DNA from: Candidatus Saccharimonadota bacterium
Lineage (GTDB): Bacteria; Patescibacteriota; Saccharimonadia; Saccharimonadales; Saccharimonadaceae
Assembly: GCA_900555425.1 (NCBI GenBank)
Contig: UNSM01000040.1
Coordinates: 1-6,087, forward strand
Length of the DNA: 6,087 nucleotides
Reading direction: 5' to 3'
Shown: positions 1 to 5,116 of the stretch, piece after piece
Layout: every line of letters begins with the position of its first letter
Position numbering within the stretch: position 1 is the stretch's first letter
Translations under genes and position numbers: made by a program
The notes under the pieces: model-generated
Database searches by the model: none
The model's input: only the letters and a program-made list of their open reading frames with translations
What the model was told of the DNA's origin: nothing

Positions 1-1006
1 GTGATAGTTGAGAGCGAAGCTGTTTTGCTGGCTGCTCTAGCCCATCGAAATTGAGCATTTGCCACGGACTTGCCACGCGCGCTGGCATTAATAGCTCGTT
101 TGTGAAAAAATCACCAATTCCTGGAAGGTTACCACCACCGCCAACGATGAGGACTTGTTCAATTTTTTTCTCATCAGGGAAGCGGTCTGTGTAATATCGC
201 ATAACGCGCTTAACTTCATTGGTCATTTTTTCCAAACTTGGGCGCAAGGCCCCTGCGATTCTGGCTTGCCTTGGACCGGGATTTAATCCGTTTAATACCT
301 TAAATTGATGAGCTGTCTCAATCGGTACATTCATTTTTTTAGCTAAATTTAAGGTGAGTGAATAGCCGCCAACGTTTAAGCCGCCCGTCACACGTATATC
401 AGAATCTAGAATCGCGATATCTGTAGTTGATGTGCCTATGTCGACGATAACAGTAGGGAGCATTCCTTCTTCCGTGCGCTTCAGAAGCCTAGCGATCGCA
501 CTGATGTTCGGCTCTATTATTGCAACTTCCAGGCCGCATTGTTTTGTGGCGTCTAACATACTGTCGATCATTTTCTTTGGTGCAGCACACATTAGCACAC
601 TAAGTTCATCTTTCGTGCGATTAATGATTCGATAGTCCAAATAAAGAGAATCTAATGGCGCTGGAATATATTGTTCGGCTTCCAAATTTACCGCACTGCG
701 GATATTACTCTCCTCTTTTACGGGTAAGCTGAATGTTCGCGAGAATGTTCGGTTGGTTGGTATGCCCAGCGCTACGCGGTTGCTATTAATTTGTCCTACG
801 ACGTTTTTCTTCAATAACGTTTTGATATTCTGCGCCAAATATTCAGTGTTGTCTGCAGAATTTCCGTCGCTTTTTTGAGAATCGAGGTTAATCGATCCAT
901 ATCCATGAACTAGCATCCGATTTCTATCAATCGACATTACTTTTATGCTTGTTCGGCTGATATCTAGGCCGATAATTGGTTTTTTTCTATAAAATATGCT
1001 CGACAC
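1..1006 (-). CDS. pilM: Type IV pilus assembly protein PilM (actin-like ATPase), 3' end cut by window edge
   Basis: PilM is a cytoplasmic actin-fold protein that forms a ring under the inner membrane and links the PilN/PilO alignment complex to the pilus motor. The frame is open from a GTG at 1006 to the left edge, giving 335 residues without a stop; the family is usually about 350, so only a short C-terminal piece is missing. Actin-fold signatures are in order: phosphate-1 loop GLDISRTSIKV (residues 13-23), phosphate-2 loop VDIGTSTTD (188-196) and adenosine motif VGGGGNLPG (288-296). No signal peptide or membrane segment is seen, as expected. The GTG is chosen because no common in-frame start lies upstream before the ribosome binding site, and it places the conserved IIGLDI strand close to the N-terminus. 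An AGGTGGG at 1018-1024 lies 11 nt upstream, a slightly long spacing. It follows pilC on the same strand after 57 nt, with a probable promoter of its own. Other actin-like proteins (FtsA, MreB) are less likely given the pilus neighbours. Confidence 0.9.
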   Translation of the reverse strand, partial: MSSIFYRKKPIIGLDISRTSIKVMSIDRNRMLVHGYGSINLDSQKSDGNSADNTEYLAQNIKTLLKKNVVGQINSNRVALGIPTNRTFSRTFSLPVKEESNIRSAVNLEAEQYIPAPLDSLYLDYRIINRTKDELSVLMCAAPKKMIDSMLDATKQCGLEVAIIEPNISAIARLLKRTEEGMLPTVIVDIGTSTTDIAILDSDIRVTGGLNVGGYSLTLNLAKKMNVPIETAHQFKVLNGLNPGPRQARIAGALRPSLEKMTNEVKRVMRYYTDRFPDEKKIEQVLIVGGGGNLPGIGDFFTNELLMPARVASPWQMLNFDGLEQPAKQLRSQLS

Positions 1007-1034
1007 GTTATTATTTTCCCACCTATATATCGGT

Positions 1035-1043
1035 ATTATAGCA
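1035..1043 (-). promoter_or_regulatory. Extended -10 promoter for pilM
   Basis: On the minus strand the sequence reads TGCTATAAT, a perfect extended -10 (TGnTATAAT). The predicted start near 1028 gives a leader of about 22 nt that includes the AGGTGGG ribosome binding site. No good -35 is seen 16-18 bp upstream (TAGTTT at 17 bp), which is tolerated when an extended -10 is present. It lies between the stop of pilC and the start of pilM, with no terminator between them, so pilM could be made both by read-through from pilBC and from this site. The match is direct; its use is inferred. Confidence 0.55.
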
Positions 1044-1063
1044 TAAGCTTTTTTGAAAAACTA

Positions 1064-2290
1064 TTATTCCTTAACTTGACCCGCCATACTTGTAATTGGA
1101 CCCATAACACTAACCGCCACCAGGGCAATAACAACACCCATAGCAACGATCATCACTGGCTCAATAATAGAGCTAACGCCGTCAATTGCGGTGTCAACTT
1201 CTTCCTCGTAAAAGTCAGCGACTTTAACCAGAACCTTGTCTGTCTGTCCAGTTTCCTCACCAACAGACAACATTTGCGCTACGATTGGCGGATATAAATC
1301 ATCTCGTTCGGCGATAATTTTTGACAAGACTTCACCGTTTTGAACTCGCTTAGTGGCTTCTTTTAGAGACTTTTCGTAGGCGACATTTCCGACAGCGCGC
1401 GAAGTTACGTCTAATGCTTCGAGCACAGCCACGCCCGCACCGATAAGAGCAGAGAAGGTTCGAGTAAAGCGAGCGATTGCCACCTTCTTAACAATTGGGC
1501 CAACAGCTGGAACTTTGATGATGATATTATGAAATTTTACGCGACCTTTTGGGGTTTTAATATAGCGAATTAATAGCCAAATGCTTCCGGCAAATATTGG
1601 AATGATTATATACCAAAATGACACCACAAAATCGCTAATTCCGAGCATAATTTCAGTAAGGAGCGGCAGTTTGGCGTCGGGTCCGCCCATGTCTTTAATA
1701 GTTTTACCGATGACTGGAATAATGAAGATCATCAGGATAAAGAAGGCGATGATCGTAATGATTAAAAGGACGATCGGGTATGTCATGGCGCCTTTAATTT
1801 TTTTCTTCATGGATGAGTTTTTCTCTTGTTGCAGGGCCAGACGCTTTAGGATATCGTCCAAAATACCTCCGGTTTCACCCGCAGCAACCATGTTTACATA
1901 AATATCATTGAAGGTTTCTGGGTGTTTGCTCAGAGCATCCGCAAAAGACATGCCGCCTTCAATGTCTTTAATCACGGCGTTGATCGTGTCTCGGAAATTG
2001 GCGCTTTCGGCGTGTTTTGCCATAGAGTTAAGGGAACGAAGAATAGGAACGCCAGCTGAAACCATGGCGCTTAATTGGCGAGTAAACATCACCAATTCTT
2101 CAGTCTTGGCGCCTTTCTTTTTCTTGCCGAAAGAAAAACTAAGCTCTTTTTTTGCGCCTTTTTCTTCAATTTTTATTAATTGTCCACGTGACCTCAAATT
2201 GTTAATAGCAGACAGTTTGTCGGCTGCTTCAATCGTTGAAGAGACGGTCTCTTTCTTTTTATTGACAAGCAAATATTCAAAAATTGGCAT
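1064..2290 (-). CDS. pilC: Type IV pilus inner-membrane platform protein PilC (GspF family)
   Basis: PilC is the polytopic inner-membrane platform on which the PilB ATPase acts to push pilin subunits into the growing fibre. The product has 408 residues, the usual length for the family. Two repeated cytoplasmic T2SSF domains are visible, at about residues 65-190 and 270-395; each carries the matching signature, AAGETGGILDDIL at 136-148 and SVGEETGQTDKVL at 342-354. Likely membrane spans are about 171-193, 221-243 and 376-397, the typical three-helix pattern. The N-terminal 60 residues are basic and lysine-rich. The ATG at 2290 is supported by AAGGGAG (2298-2304), which lies in the last codons of pilB, 7 nt before the start. 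The gap to pilB is 4 nt, so the two are almost certainly co-transcribed and perhaps translationally coupled. The gene ends with tandem stops TAA TAG. GspF of a type II secretion system is the alternative, but PilM next door favours a pilus. Confidence 0.95.
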   Translation of the reverse strand: MPIFEYLLVNKKKETVSSTIEAADKLSAINNLRSRGQLIKIEEKGAKKELSFSFGKKKKGAKTEELVMFTRQLSAMVSAGVPILRSLNSMAKHAESANFRDTINAVIKDIEGGMSFADALSKHPETFNDIYVNMVAAGETGGILDDILKRLALQQEKNSSMKKKIKGAMTYPIVLLIITIIAFFILMIFIIPVIGKTIKDMGGPDAKLPLLTEIMLGISDFVVSFWYIIIPIFAGSIWLLIRYIKTPKGRVKFHNIIIKVPAVGPIVKKVAIARFTRTFSALIGAGVAVLEALDVTSRAVGNVAYEKSLKEATKRVQNGEVLSKIIAERDDLYPPIVAQMLSVGEETGQTDKVLVKVADFYEEEVDTAIDGVSSIIEPVMIVAMGVVIALVAVSVMGPITSMAGQVKE

Positions 2291-2294
2291 AATG

Positions 2295-4073
2295 TTACTC
2301 CCTTGTTGCCCTCAAAACTTCGTCCACGGTGGTGATCCCGCGCAGTGATTTAATAAGTCCGTCCATCTGCATTGTCACCATGCCTTCGGAAATCGCTTGA
2401 TCTTGAATATCGTTGCTGGTGGCGTTGGCGGTAATCATTTTTTGGATAGGGATGGAAATGCCAAGAACCTCGTAAATGCCAACGCGACCCTTGAATCCGT
2501 TATGTCCGCACTCGTCGCAACCTTCTGGGTCTGGCTTCCATAAGCGTCCGATTGTTGAATCTGTTGATCCCATGGGCGTGTCGCCGCCAATTTTATCCTC
2601 AAAAGCTTGCTCTTCGAGATTGTGAATTTTTTTAATCGACTCTGTATTTATCTTAAACATTTCGGTGATATACTTTATTTCTTCTTCGTTTGGAGTATAT
2701 TCTTGGCGGCAGTTCATGCACAGGCGCCTAACTAGTCGCTGTCCAATCACCGCCTTCACGGTTGAAGCGATCAAAAATGGTTCAATTCCCATATCCAGCA
2801 GACGCGGCAAACATGTCGCAGCGTTATTTGTGTGCAGAGTGGAGAACACTAAGTGTCCAGTCAGCGCCGCCTGAACACCAAGGTTTGCGGTTTCGCCATC
2901 GCGAATTTCTCCGACCATAATGATATTTGGGTCTTGGCGAAGTAGTGCCCTTAGTCCTGAGGCGAAAGTCATCCCGGCTTTGGCATTGGTCTGGGTTTGA
3001 TTTACGCCAGGAATTTTATATTCTACTGGGTCTTCAATTGTGGAAATATTGACATCTGGAGTATTGAGTTCCGACAAGACACTGAACAAGCTGGTCGATT
3101 TTCCCGATCCAGTTGGTCCAGTCACCAGGATCATTCCGTTCGGCTGGGCCATTGCATCCTTTACCGTTGCGAGCGACAGACCCCAATAGCCAAGCTGATC
3201 CAGTTTAACAGCCTGGTTCGATTCGTCCAAAATACGCATGACCACTTTTTCGCCGTCAGCAATTGGCAATGTCGAAACGCGAAGCGCGTATTGTTTTCCT
3301 GAAACTTTTATCTTAAATCGTCCGTCCTGTGGTACGCGGCGTTCGTCAATTTTCAGATTGGAGAGAATTTTAATGCGGCTCACCAAGGCGCCGTGAACGT
3401 TTCGTGGCAATTTGTTAACTTCCTTCAAAACACCGTCAATTCGATAACGAACCTGAACGTAATCTTCGCGCGGCTCAATGTGAATGTCGGAAGCGTTGGA
3501 TTTTATGGCATATTCCAGTAACAAATTAACAGTTTGGGCAATTGGTGAATTTTCCGCAAAATCGTCTTGGCTAACGTTTTGGTCTTCGGCGGAAGCGTCT
3601 TTTTGTACCGCAATAACTTCGTCAAGTTCGGCATTGATATTACCGCGATAATTTTCCAAACAGTCCAAAATGTTGCTTTTTGTCGCTAGGAAAACCTTAG
3701 TGTTGTAGCCAATTTCTTTCTGAATAAAGTTCAACGCCTGCACGTCGTCTGGGTCTTCCATTGCAAGCGATAAGCTGTCGTCCTCGTTTTTCTCAAAAAG
3801 CACAACATTATACTGGCGCGCGATATGTTCAGGAATTCGTTTCAATATATCTTCGGGAATATCCTTTGGTTCAATTCGCACGAAAGGCACACCGATATAA
3901 TCGCCGATCAACTTTGTCAAATCTTCCTCAGAAATGACTTTTTGTTCAATAGCGGTTTCTTGCAATGTTTGCTTTGACCGTTCAGCGATCAATTTCAAAT
4001 CAGCAAGCTGCGGCTCATCAACAACCCCACCTTGTTTCAGAATGCTCTCGATTGTCTGGTCTGAAACACGCAT
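2295..4073 (-). CDS. pilB: Type IV pilus extension ATPase PilB (GspE/PilB family)
   Basis: PilB is a hexameric cytoplasmic ATPase that powers pilus polymerisation through PilC. The 592-residue product is of normal to slightly long length. Domains in order: an N-terminal MshEN/T2SSE_N-like region (about 1-145), an acidic linker (about 150-176), the N2 domain with SDIHIEP (195-201) and VRYRIDG (208-214), then the RecA-like ATPase core. The core has Walker A GPTGSGKST (319-327), Asp box STIEDPVEY (344-352), Walker B IIMVGEIRDGE (384-394) and His box TGHLVFSTLHTN (405-416). Four zinc-binding cysteines typical of PilB/GspE rather than PilT are present (C452, C455, C519, C522), with 63 residues between the two pairs. 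All catalytic motifs look intact. The ATG at 4073 follows AAGAG only 2 nt away, too close for a normal ribosome binding site. It is the first gene of pilB-pilC and is divergent from tsaE. Confidence 0.96.
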   Translation of the reverse strand: MRVSDQTIESILKQGGVVDEPQLADLKLIAERSKQTLQETAIEQKVISEEDLTKLIGDYIGVPFVRIEPKDIPEDILKRIPEHIARQYNVVLFEKNEDDSLSLAMEDPDDVQALNFIQKEIGYNTKVFLATKSNILDCLENYRGNINAELDEVIAVQKDASAEDQNVSQDDFAENSPIAQTVNLLLEYAIKSNASDIHIEPREDYVQVRYRIDGVLKEVNKLPRNVHGALVSRIKILSNLKIDERRVPQDGRFKIKVSGKQYALRVSTLPIADGEKVVMRILDESNQAVKLDQLGYWGLSLATVKDAMAQPNGMILVTGPTGSGKSTSLFSVLSELNTPDVNISTIEDPVEYKIPGVNQTQTNAKAGMTFASGLRALLRQDPNIIMVGEIRDGETANLGVQAALTGHLVFSTLHTNNAATCLPRLLDMGIEPFLIASTVKAVIGQRLVRRLCMNCRQEYTPNEEEIKYITEMFKINTESIKKIHNLEEQAFEDKIGGDTPMGSTDSTIGRLWKPDPEGCDECGHNGFKGRVGIYEVLGISIPIQKMITANATSNDIQDQAISEGMVTMQMDGLIKSLRGITTVDEVLRATRE

Positions 4074-4086
4074 AACTCTTATGGTT

Positions 4087-4092
4087 ATTGTA
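4087..4092 (-). promoter_or_regulatory. Possible -10 of the pilB promoter
   Basis: On the minus strand TACAAT (5 of 6 to TATAAT) lies 14 bp upstream of the pilB ATG. The predicted start near 4080 would leave a leader of only about 7 nt. The -35 region at 17 bp spacing (TAGCTT) is poor. Its standing comes mainly from symmetry: the ten bases ATAGTACAAT differ at one position from the ATAGTATAAT that forms the -10 region of tsaE on the other strand. An alternative minus-strand -10, TATACT (4120-4125), would give a leader of about 40 nt. Confidence 0.35.
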
Positions 4093-4098
4093 CTATCA

Positions 4099-4127
4099 TC
4101 GCCAAAAAAAAGCTAGCATAGTATAAT
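4099..4127 (+). promoter_or_regulatory. Promoter of the tsaE-tsaB operon
   Basis: A consensus -10 TATAAT (4122-4127) lies 17 bp downstream of TCGCCA (4099-4104), which matches TTGACA at 4 of 6 positions. Transcription is predicted to start about 7 nt after the -10, at about 4134, which is the first base of the tsaE GTG codon. The spacer includes an A8 tract. The match is seen directly; activity and the exact start are inferred. Confidence 0.6.
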
Positions 4128-4133
4128 ATAAGA

Positions 4134-4592
4134 GTGAATATTTCTAGTGAAGAGAAAATGCGAGAATTGGGCGCGGCAATTGGTCGGGCTGTTTCTGGCG
4201 GGGAAGTTCTGGAATTGGTCGGCGATATTGGCGCGGGAAAAACCACATTGACGAAGGGAATTGCGCAGGCTTTAGAGATTGACGAGCCAGTTCAGAGTCC
4301 AACTTTCACGATTTCGCGCGTGTACGATTCACCTCGCGGTCTGAGTTTGGCGCATTACGATTTTTATAGATTGGGAAATGCTGGAATTATGAGCGAGGAG
4401 ATTCGCGAAGTGGCGGCTTCTAATTCGGTGGTTGTAGTTGAATGGGCTGGCGCTGTCGATGATGCATTACCGAGTGATCGGTTGGTGATAAAAATTACTG
4501 CGATTAGCGAAGAAGAACGGCTTGTGGAATTTTATCCTGGCGGCAAAAAATCTGATGAACTTTTGAGAAAAATAAAGGAGAATATGGCGTGA
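4134..4592 (+). CDS. tsaE: tRNA threonylcarbamoyladenosine biosynthesis ATPase TsaE
   Basis: TsaE (YjeE family, P-loop ATPase) works with the TsaB-TsaD dimer to install the threonylcarbamoyl group on A37 of tRNAs reading ANN codons; ATP hydrolysis by TsaE resets the complex between rounds. The 152-residue product has the usual family length. Walker A is GDIGAGKTT (residues 30-38), followed by the conserved VQSPTFTIS (53-61), HYDFYRL with the Walker-B aspartate D76 (74-80), and VEWAG (102-106). The GTG at 4134 is chosen because an in-frame stop lies just upstream (TAG, 4119-4121) and because the N-terminal SSEEKMRELG aligns with the start of typical TsaE. The next start, ATG at 4158, would remove the S-E-E stretch. 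No ribosome binding site fits the GTG, and the predicted transcription start coincides with it, so translation is probably leaderless. The stop overlaps the tsaB start in GTGA. Confidence 0.94.
   Translation: MNISSEEKMRELGAAIGRAVSGGEVLELVGDIGAGKTTLTKGIAQALEIDEPVQSPTFTISRVYDSPRGLSLAHYDFYRLGNAGIMSEEIREVAASNSVVVVEWAGAVDDALPSDRLVIKITAISEEERLVEFYPGGKKSDELLRKIKENMA
4574..4580 (+). promoter_or_regulatory. Ribosome binding site of tsaB inside tsaE
   Basis: AAAGGAG lies 8 nt before the GTG at 4589, within the last codons of tsaE. It decides the tsaB start over other candidates and shows that this organism uses canonical Shine-Dalgarno initiation, in contrast to the tsaE start in the same operon. Confidence 0.75.
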
Positions 4593-4963
4593 TAATTTTA
4601 TTAGACACTTCAACATCAACATGTTTTTTGACAATAGTCAATGGAGAAAATCGTCAGGATTTTGAATGGGAAGCTGGGCGAACGTTGGCGCGGAATTTGT
4701 TGAAATTTTTGGAAGAAAAGACTGGCGATTTGCATCTGATAAGCGGCATTGGCGTGATGAAAGGACCAGGAAGTTTTACGGGGCTGAGAATTGGTTTGAC
4801 GGTTGTGAATACTTTGGCGGACAGCTTGAATATTCCTATTGTTGGTGCGATGGGTGACAATTGGCGTGATTTGGCTTTGGACAAATTGCGTTCTGGCGAG
4901 AATGAAAAAATTGTTATGCCAGAGTACGGTGCTACTGCGAATATCACTGCGCCGCGAAAATAA
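4589..4963 (+). CDS. tsaB: Compact TsaB, tRNA threonylcarbamoyladenosine complex dimerisation subunit
   Basis: TsaB is a catalytically inactive actin/ASKHA-fold partner that binds TsaD and is needed for t6A synthesis on tRNA. The N-terminal lobe is clear: MIILLDTSTSTCFLTI (residues 1-16), the helix around GRTLARNLLKFLEEK (30-44), and the family signature GPGSFTGLRIG (59-69) with the following helix. These helices correspond to the known TsaD-binding surface. The protein is only 124 residues, against about 220-230 in E. coli. The second lobe is missing: after VGAMGD (85-90) and a 20-residue linker it passes straight to PEYGATANITAPRK (111-124), which resembles the usual TsaB C-terminal tail. 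A retained tail argues for an evolved compact form rather than a frameshift. The GTG start overlaps the tsaE stop by 4 nt and has a strong AAAGGAG, so coupled translation is likely. Identity as TsaB is firm; function without the second lobe is inferred. Confidence 0.88.
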   Translation: MIILLDTSTSTCFLTIVNGENRQDFEWEAGRTLARNLLKFLEEKTGDLHLISGIGVMKGPGSFTGLRIGLTVVNTLADSLNIPIVGAMGDNWRDLALDKLRSGENEKIVMPEYGATANITAPRK

Positions 4964-4969
4964 TTTTTA

Positions 4970-4998
4970 TCGCCCAAACCGTCAAAACCGTGTATAAT
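4970..4998 (+). promoter_or_regulatory. Promoter of rny
   Basis: A perfect -10 TATAAT (4993-4998) is preceded at 17 bp by TCGCCC (4970-4975), a weak -35 (3 of 6 to TTGACA) that shares TCGCC with the -35 position of tsaE. Predicted transcription start is about 5005, giving a leader of roughly 110 nt. The -10 sits in the loop of the surrounding inverted repeat. The -10 is convincing; the -35 is doubtful. Confidence 0.55.
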
Positions 4999-5023
4999 TA
5001 AATTACGGCGGTTTGTGATTTTT
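4975..5023 (+). terminator. Possible intrinsic terminator of tsaE-tsaB
   Basis: Arms CAAACCG (4975-4981) and CGGTTTG (5009-5015) are perfect complements, and inside them CCGT (4988-4991) can pair with ACGG (5005-5008), leaving a 6 nt bulge on the 5' side and a 13 nt loop. A T5 run (5019-5023) follows after TGA. It begins 12 nt after the tsaB stop, a usual place for a terminator, but the bulge, the large loop and the short T run make it weak. It overlaps the rny promoter. Confidence 0.35.
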
Positions 5024-5036
5024 GATTCGCCGAATT
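5001..5036 (+). promoter_or_regulatory. Hairpin at the 5' end of the rny leader
   Basis: AATT(A)CGGCG (5001-5010) can pair with CGCCGAATT (5028-5036), giving nine base pairs with one bulged A and a 17 nt loop. If transcription starts near 5005, only the CGGCG/CGCCG part would lie in the rny mRNA, almost at its 5' end. It uses some of the same bases as the upstream terminator-like hairpin, so the two cannot form together. Pairing is seen by eye only. Confidence 0.35.
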
Positions 5037-5071
5037 AGATAGTTTGAAGTTGATTGGCTGTTGATATTTTT

Positions 5072-5092
5072 CCTTGAGACGAACACTCAGGG
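5072..5092 (+). promoter_or_regulatory. Second hairpin in the rny leader
   Basis: CCTTGAG (5072-5078) pairs with CTCAGGG (5086-5092), seven base pairs including one G-U, around a 7 nt loop ACGAACA. It ends 10 nt before the GGAAAGGA ribosome binding site and could influence ribosome access. No T run follows, so it is not a terminator. I do not recognise it as a known RNA family. Confidence 0.4.
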
Positions 5093-5102
5093 GCGGCTGA
5101 TC

Positions 5103-5110
5103 GGAAAGGA
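5103..5110 (+). promoter_or_regulatory. Ribosome binding site deciding the rny start
   Basis: GGAAAGGA ends at 5110. Two in-frame ATG codons follow, at 5111 and 5117. The first touches the ribosome binding site directly, whereas the second lies 6 nt downstream, so 5117 is the better start. Confidence 0.7.
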
Positions 5111-5116
5111 ATGATA

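Larger units (their letters stand above)
4087..4127. repeat. Imperfect inverted repeat in the pilB-tsaE divergent region
   Basis: The arms ATTGTACTAT (4087-4096) and ATAGTATAAT (4118-4127) are reverse complements at 9 of 10 positions, separated by 21 bp that contains an A8 tract (4104-4111) and the palindrome GCTAGC (4112-4117). Each arm carries the -10-like element of the gene transcribed outward from it. This may be a symmetric pair of promoters, or an operator for a dimeric regulator; the sequence alone does not separate these. At RNA level the arms are AT-rich and would form a weak hairpin. Confidence 0.5.
4964..5116 (+). other. Intergenic region and 5' leader of rny
   Basis: This 153 nt gap is the longest non-coding stretch in the window and separates tsaB from rny. 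It holds a possible terminator for tsaE-tsaB, a consensus -10, and a leader of about 110 nt with two predicted hairpins before the ribosome binding site. No tRNA fold, small ORF with a ribosome binding site, or riboswitch class that I recognise is present. Confidence 0.6.

Noticed and set aside
432..635. 67-codon plus-strand open frame
   Set aside because: It is antisense to the actin-fold core of pilM and lacks motifs or start signals.
1050..1063. Terminator between pilC and pilM from the T5/A6 stretch
   Set aside because: TTTTTCAAAAAA on the minus strand has too short a loop and no GC-rich stem, and no T run follows.
1076..2348. Plus-strand open frames opposite pilC (1076-1297, 1581-1901, 1908-2348)
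   Set aside because: They are antisense to a complete pilC and pilB end, with no ribosome binding site or family resemblance.
4589..4963. tsaB as a truncated pseudogene
   Set aside because: The reading frame keeps a typical C-terminal tail, has a strong ribosome binding site and couples to tsaE; no remnant of the missing lobe follows the stop before the rny promoter.
4654..4977. Open frame of 107 codons antisense to tsaB
   Set aside because: It lies opposite a clear tsaB gene, has no recognisable motif and is a codon-pattern shadow.
4964..5116. tRNA, small RNA gene or known riboswitch in the tsaB-rny gap
   Set aside because: No cloverleaf, T-loop or known aptamer core is visible; a leader with simple hairpins explains it.
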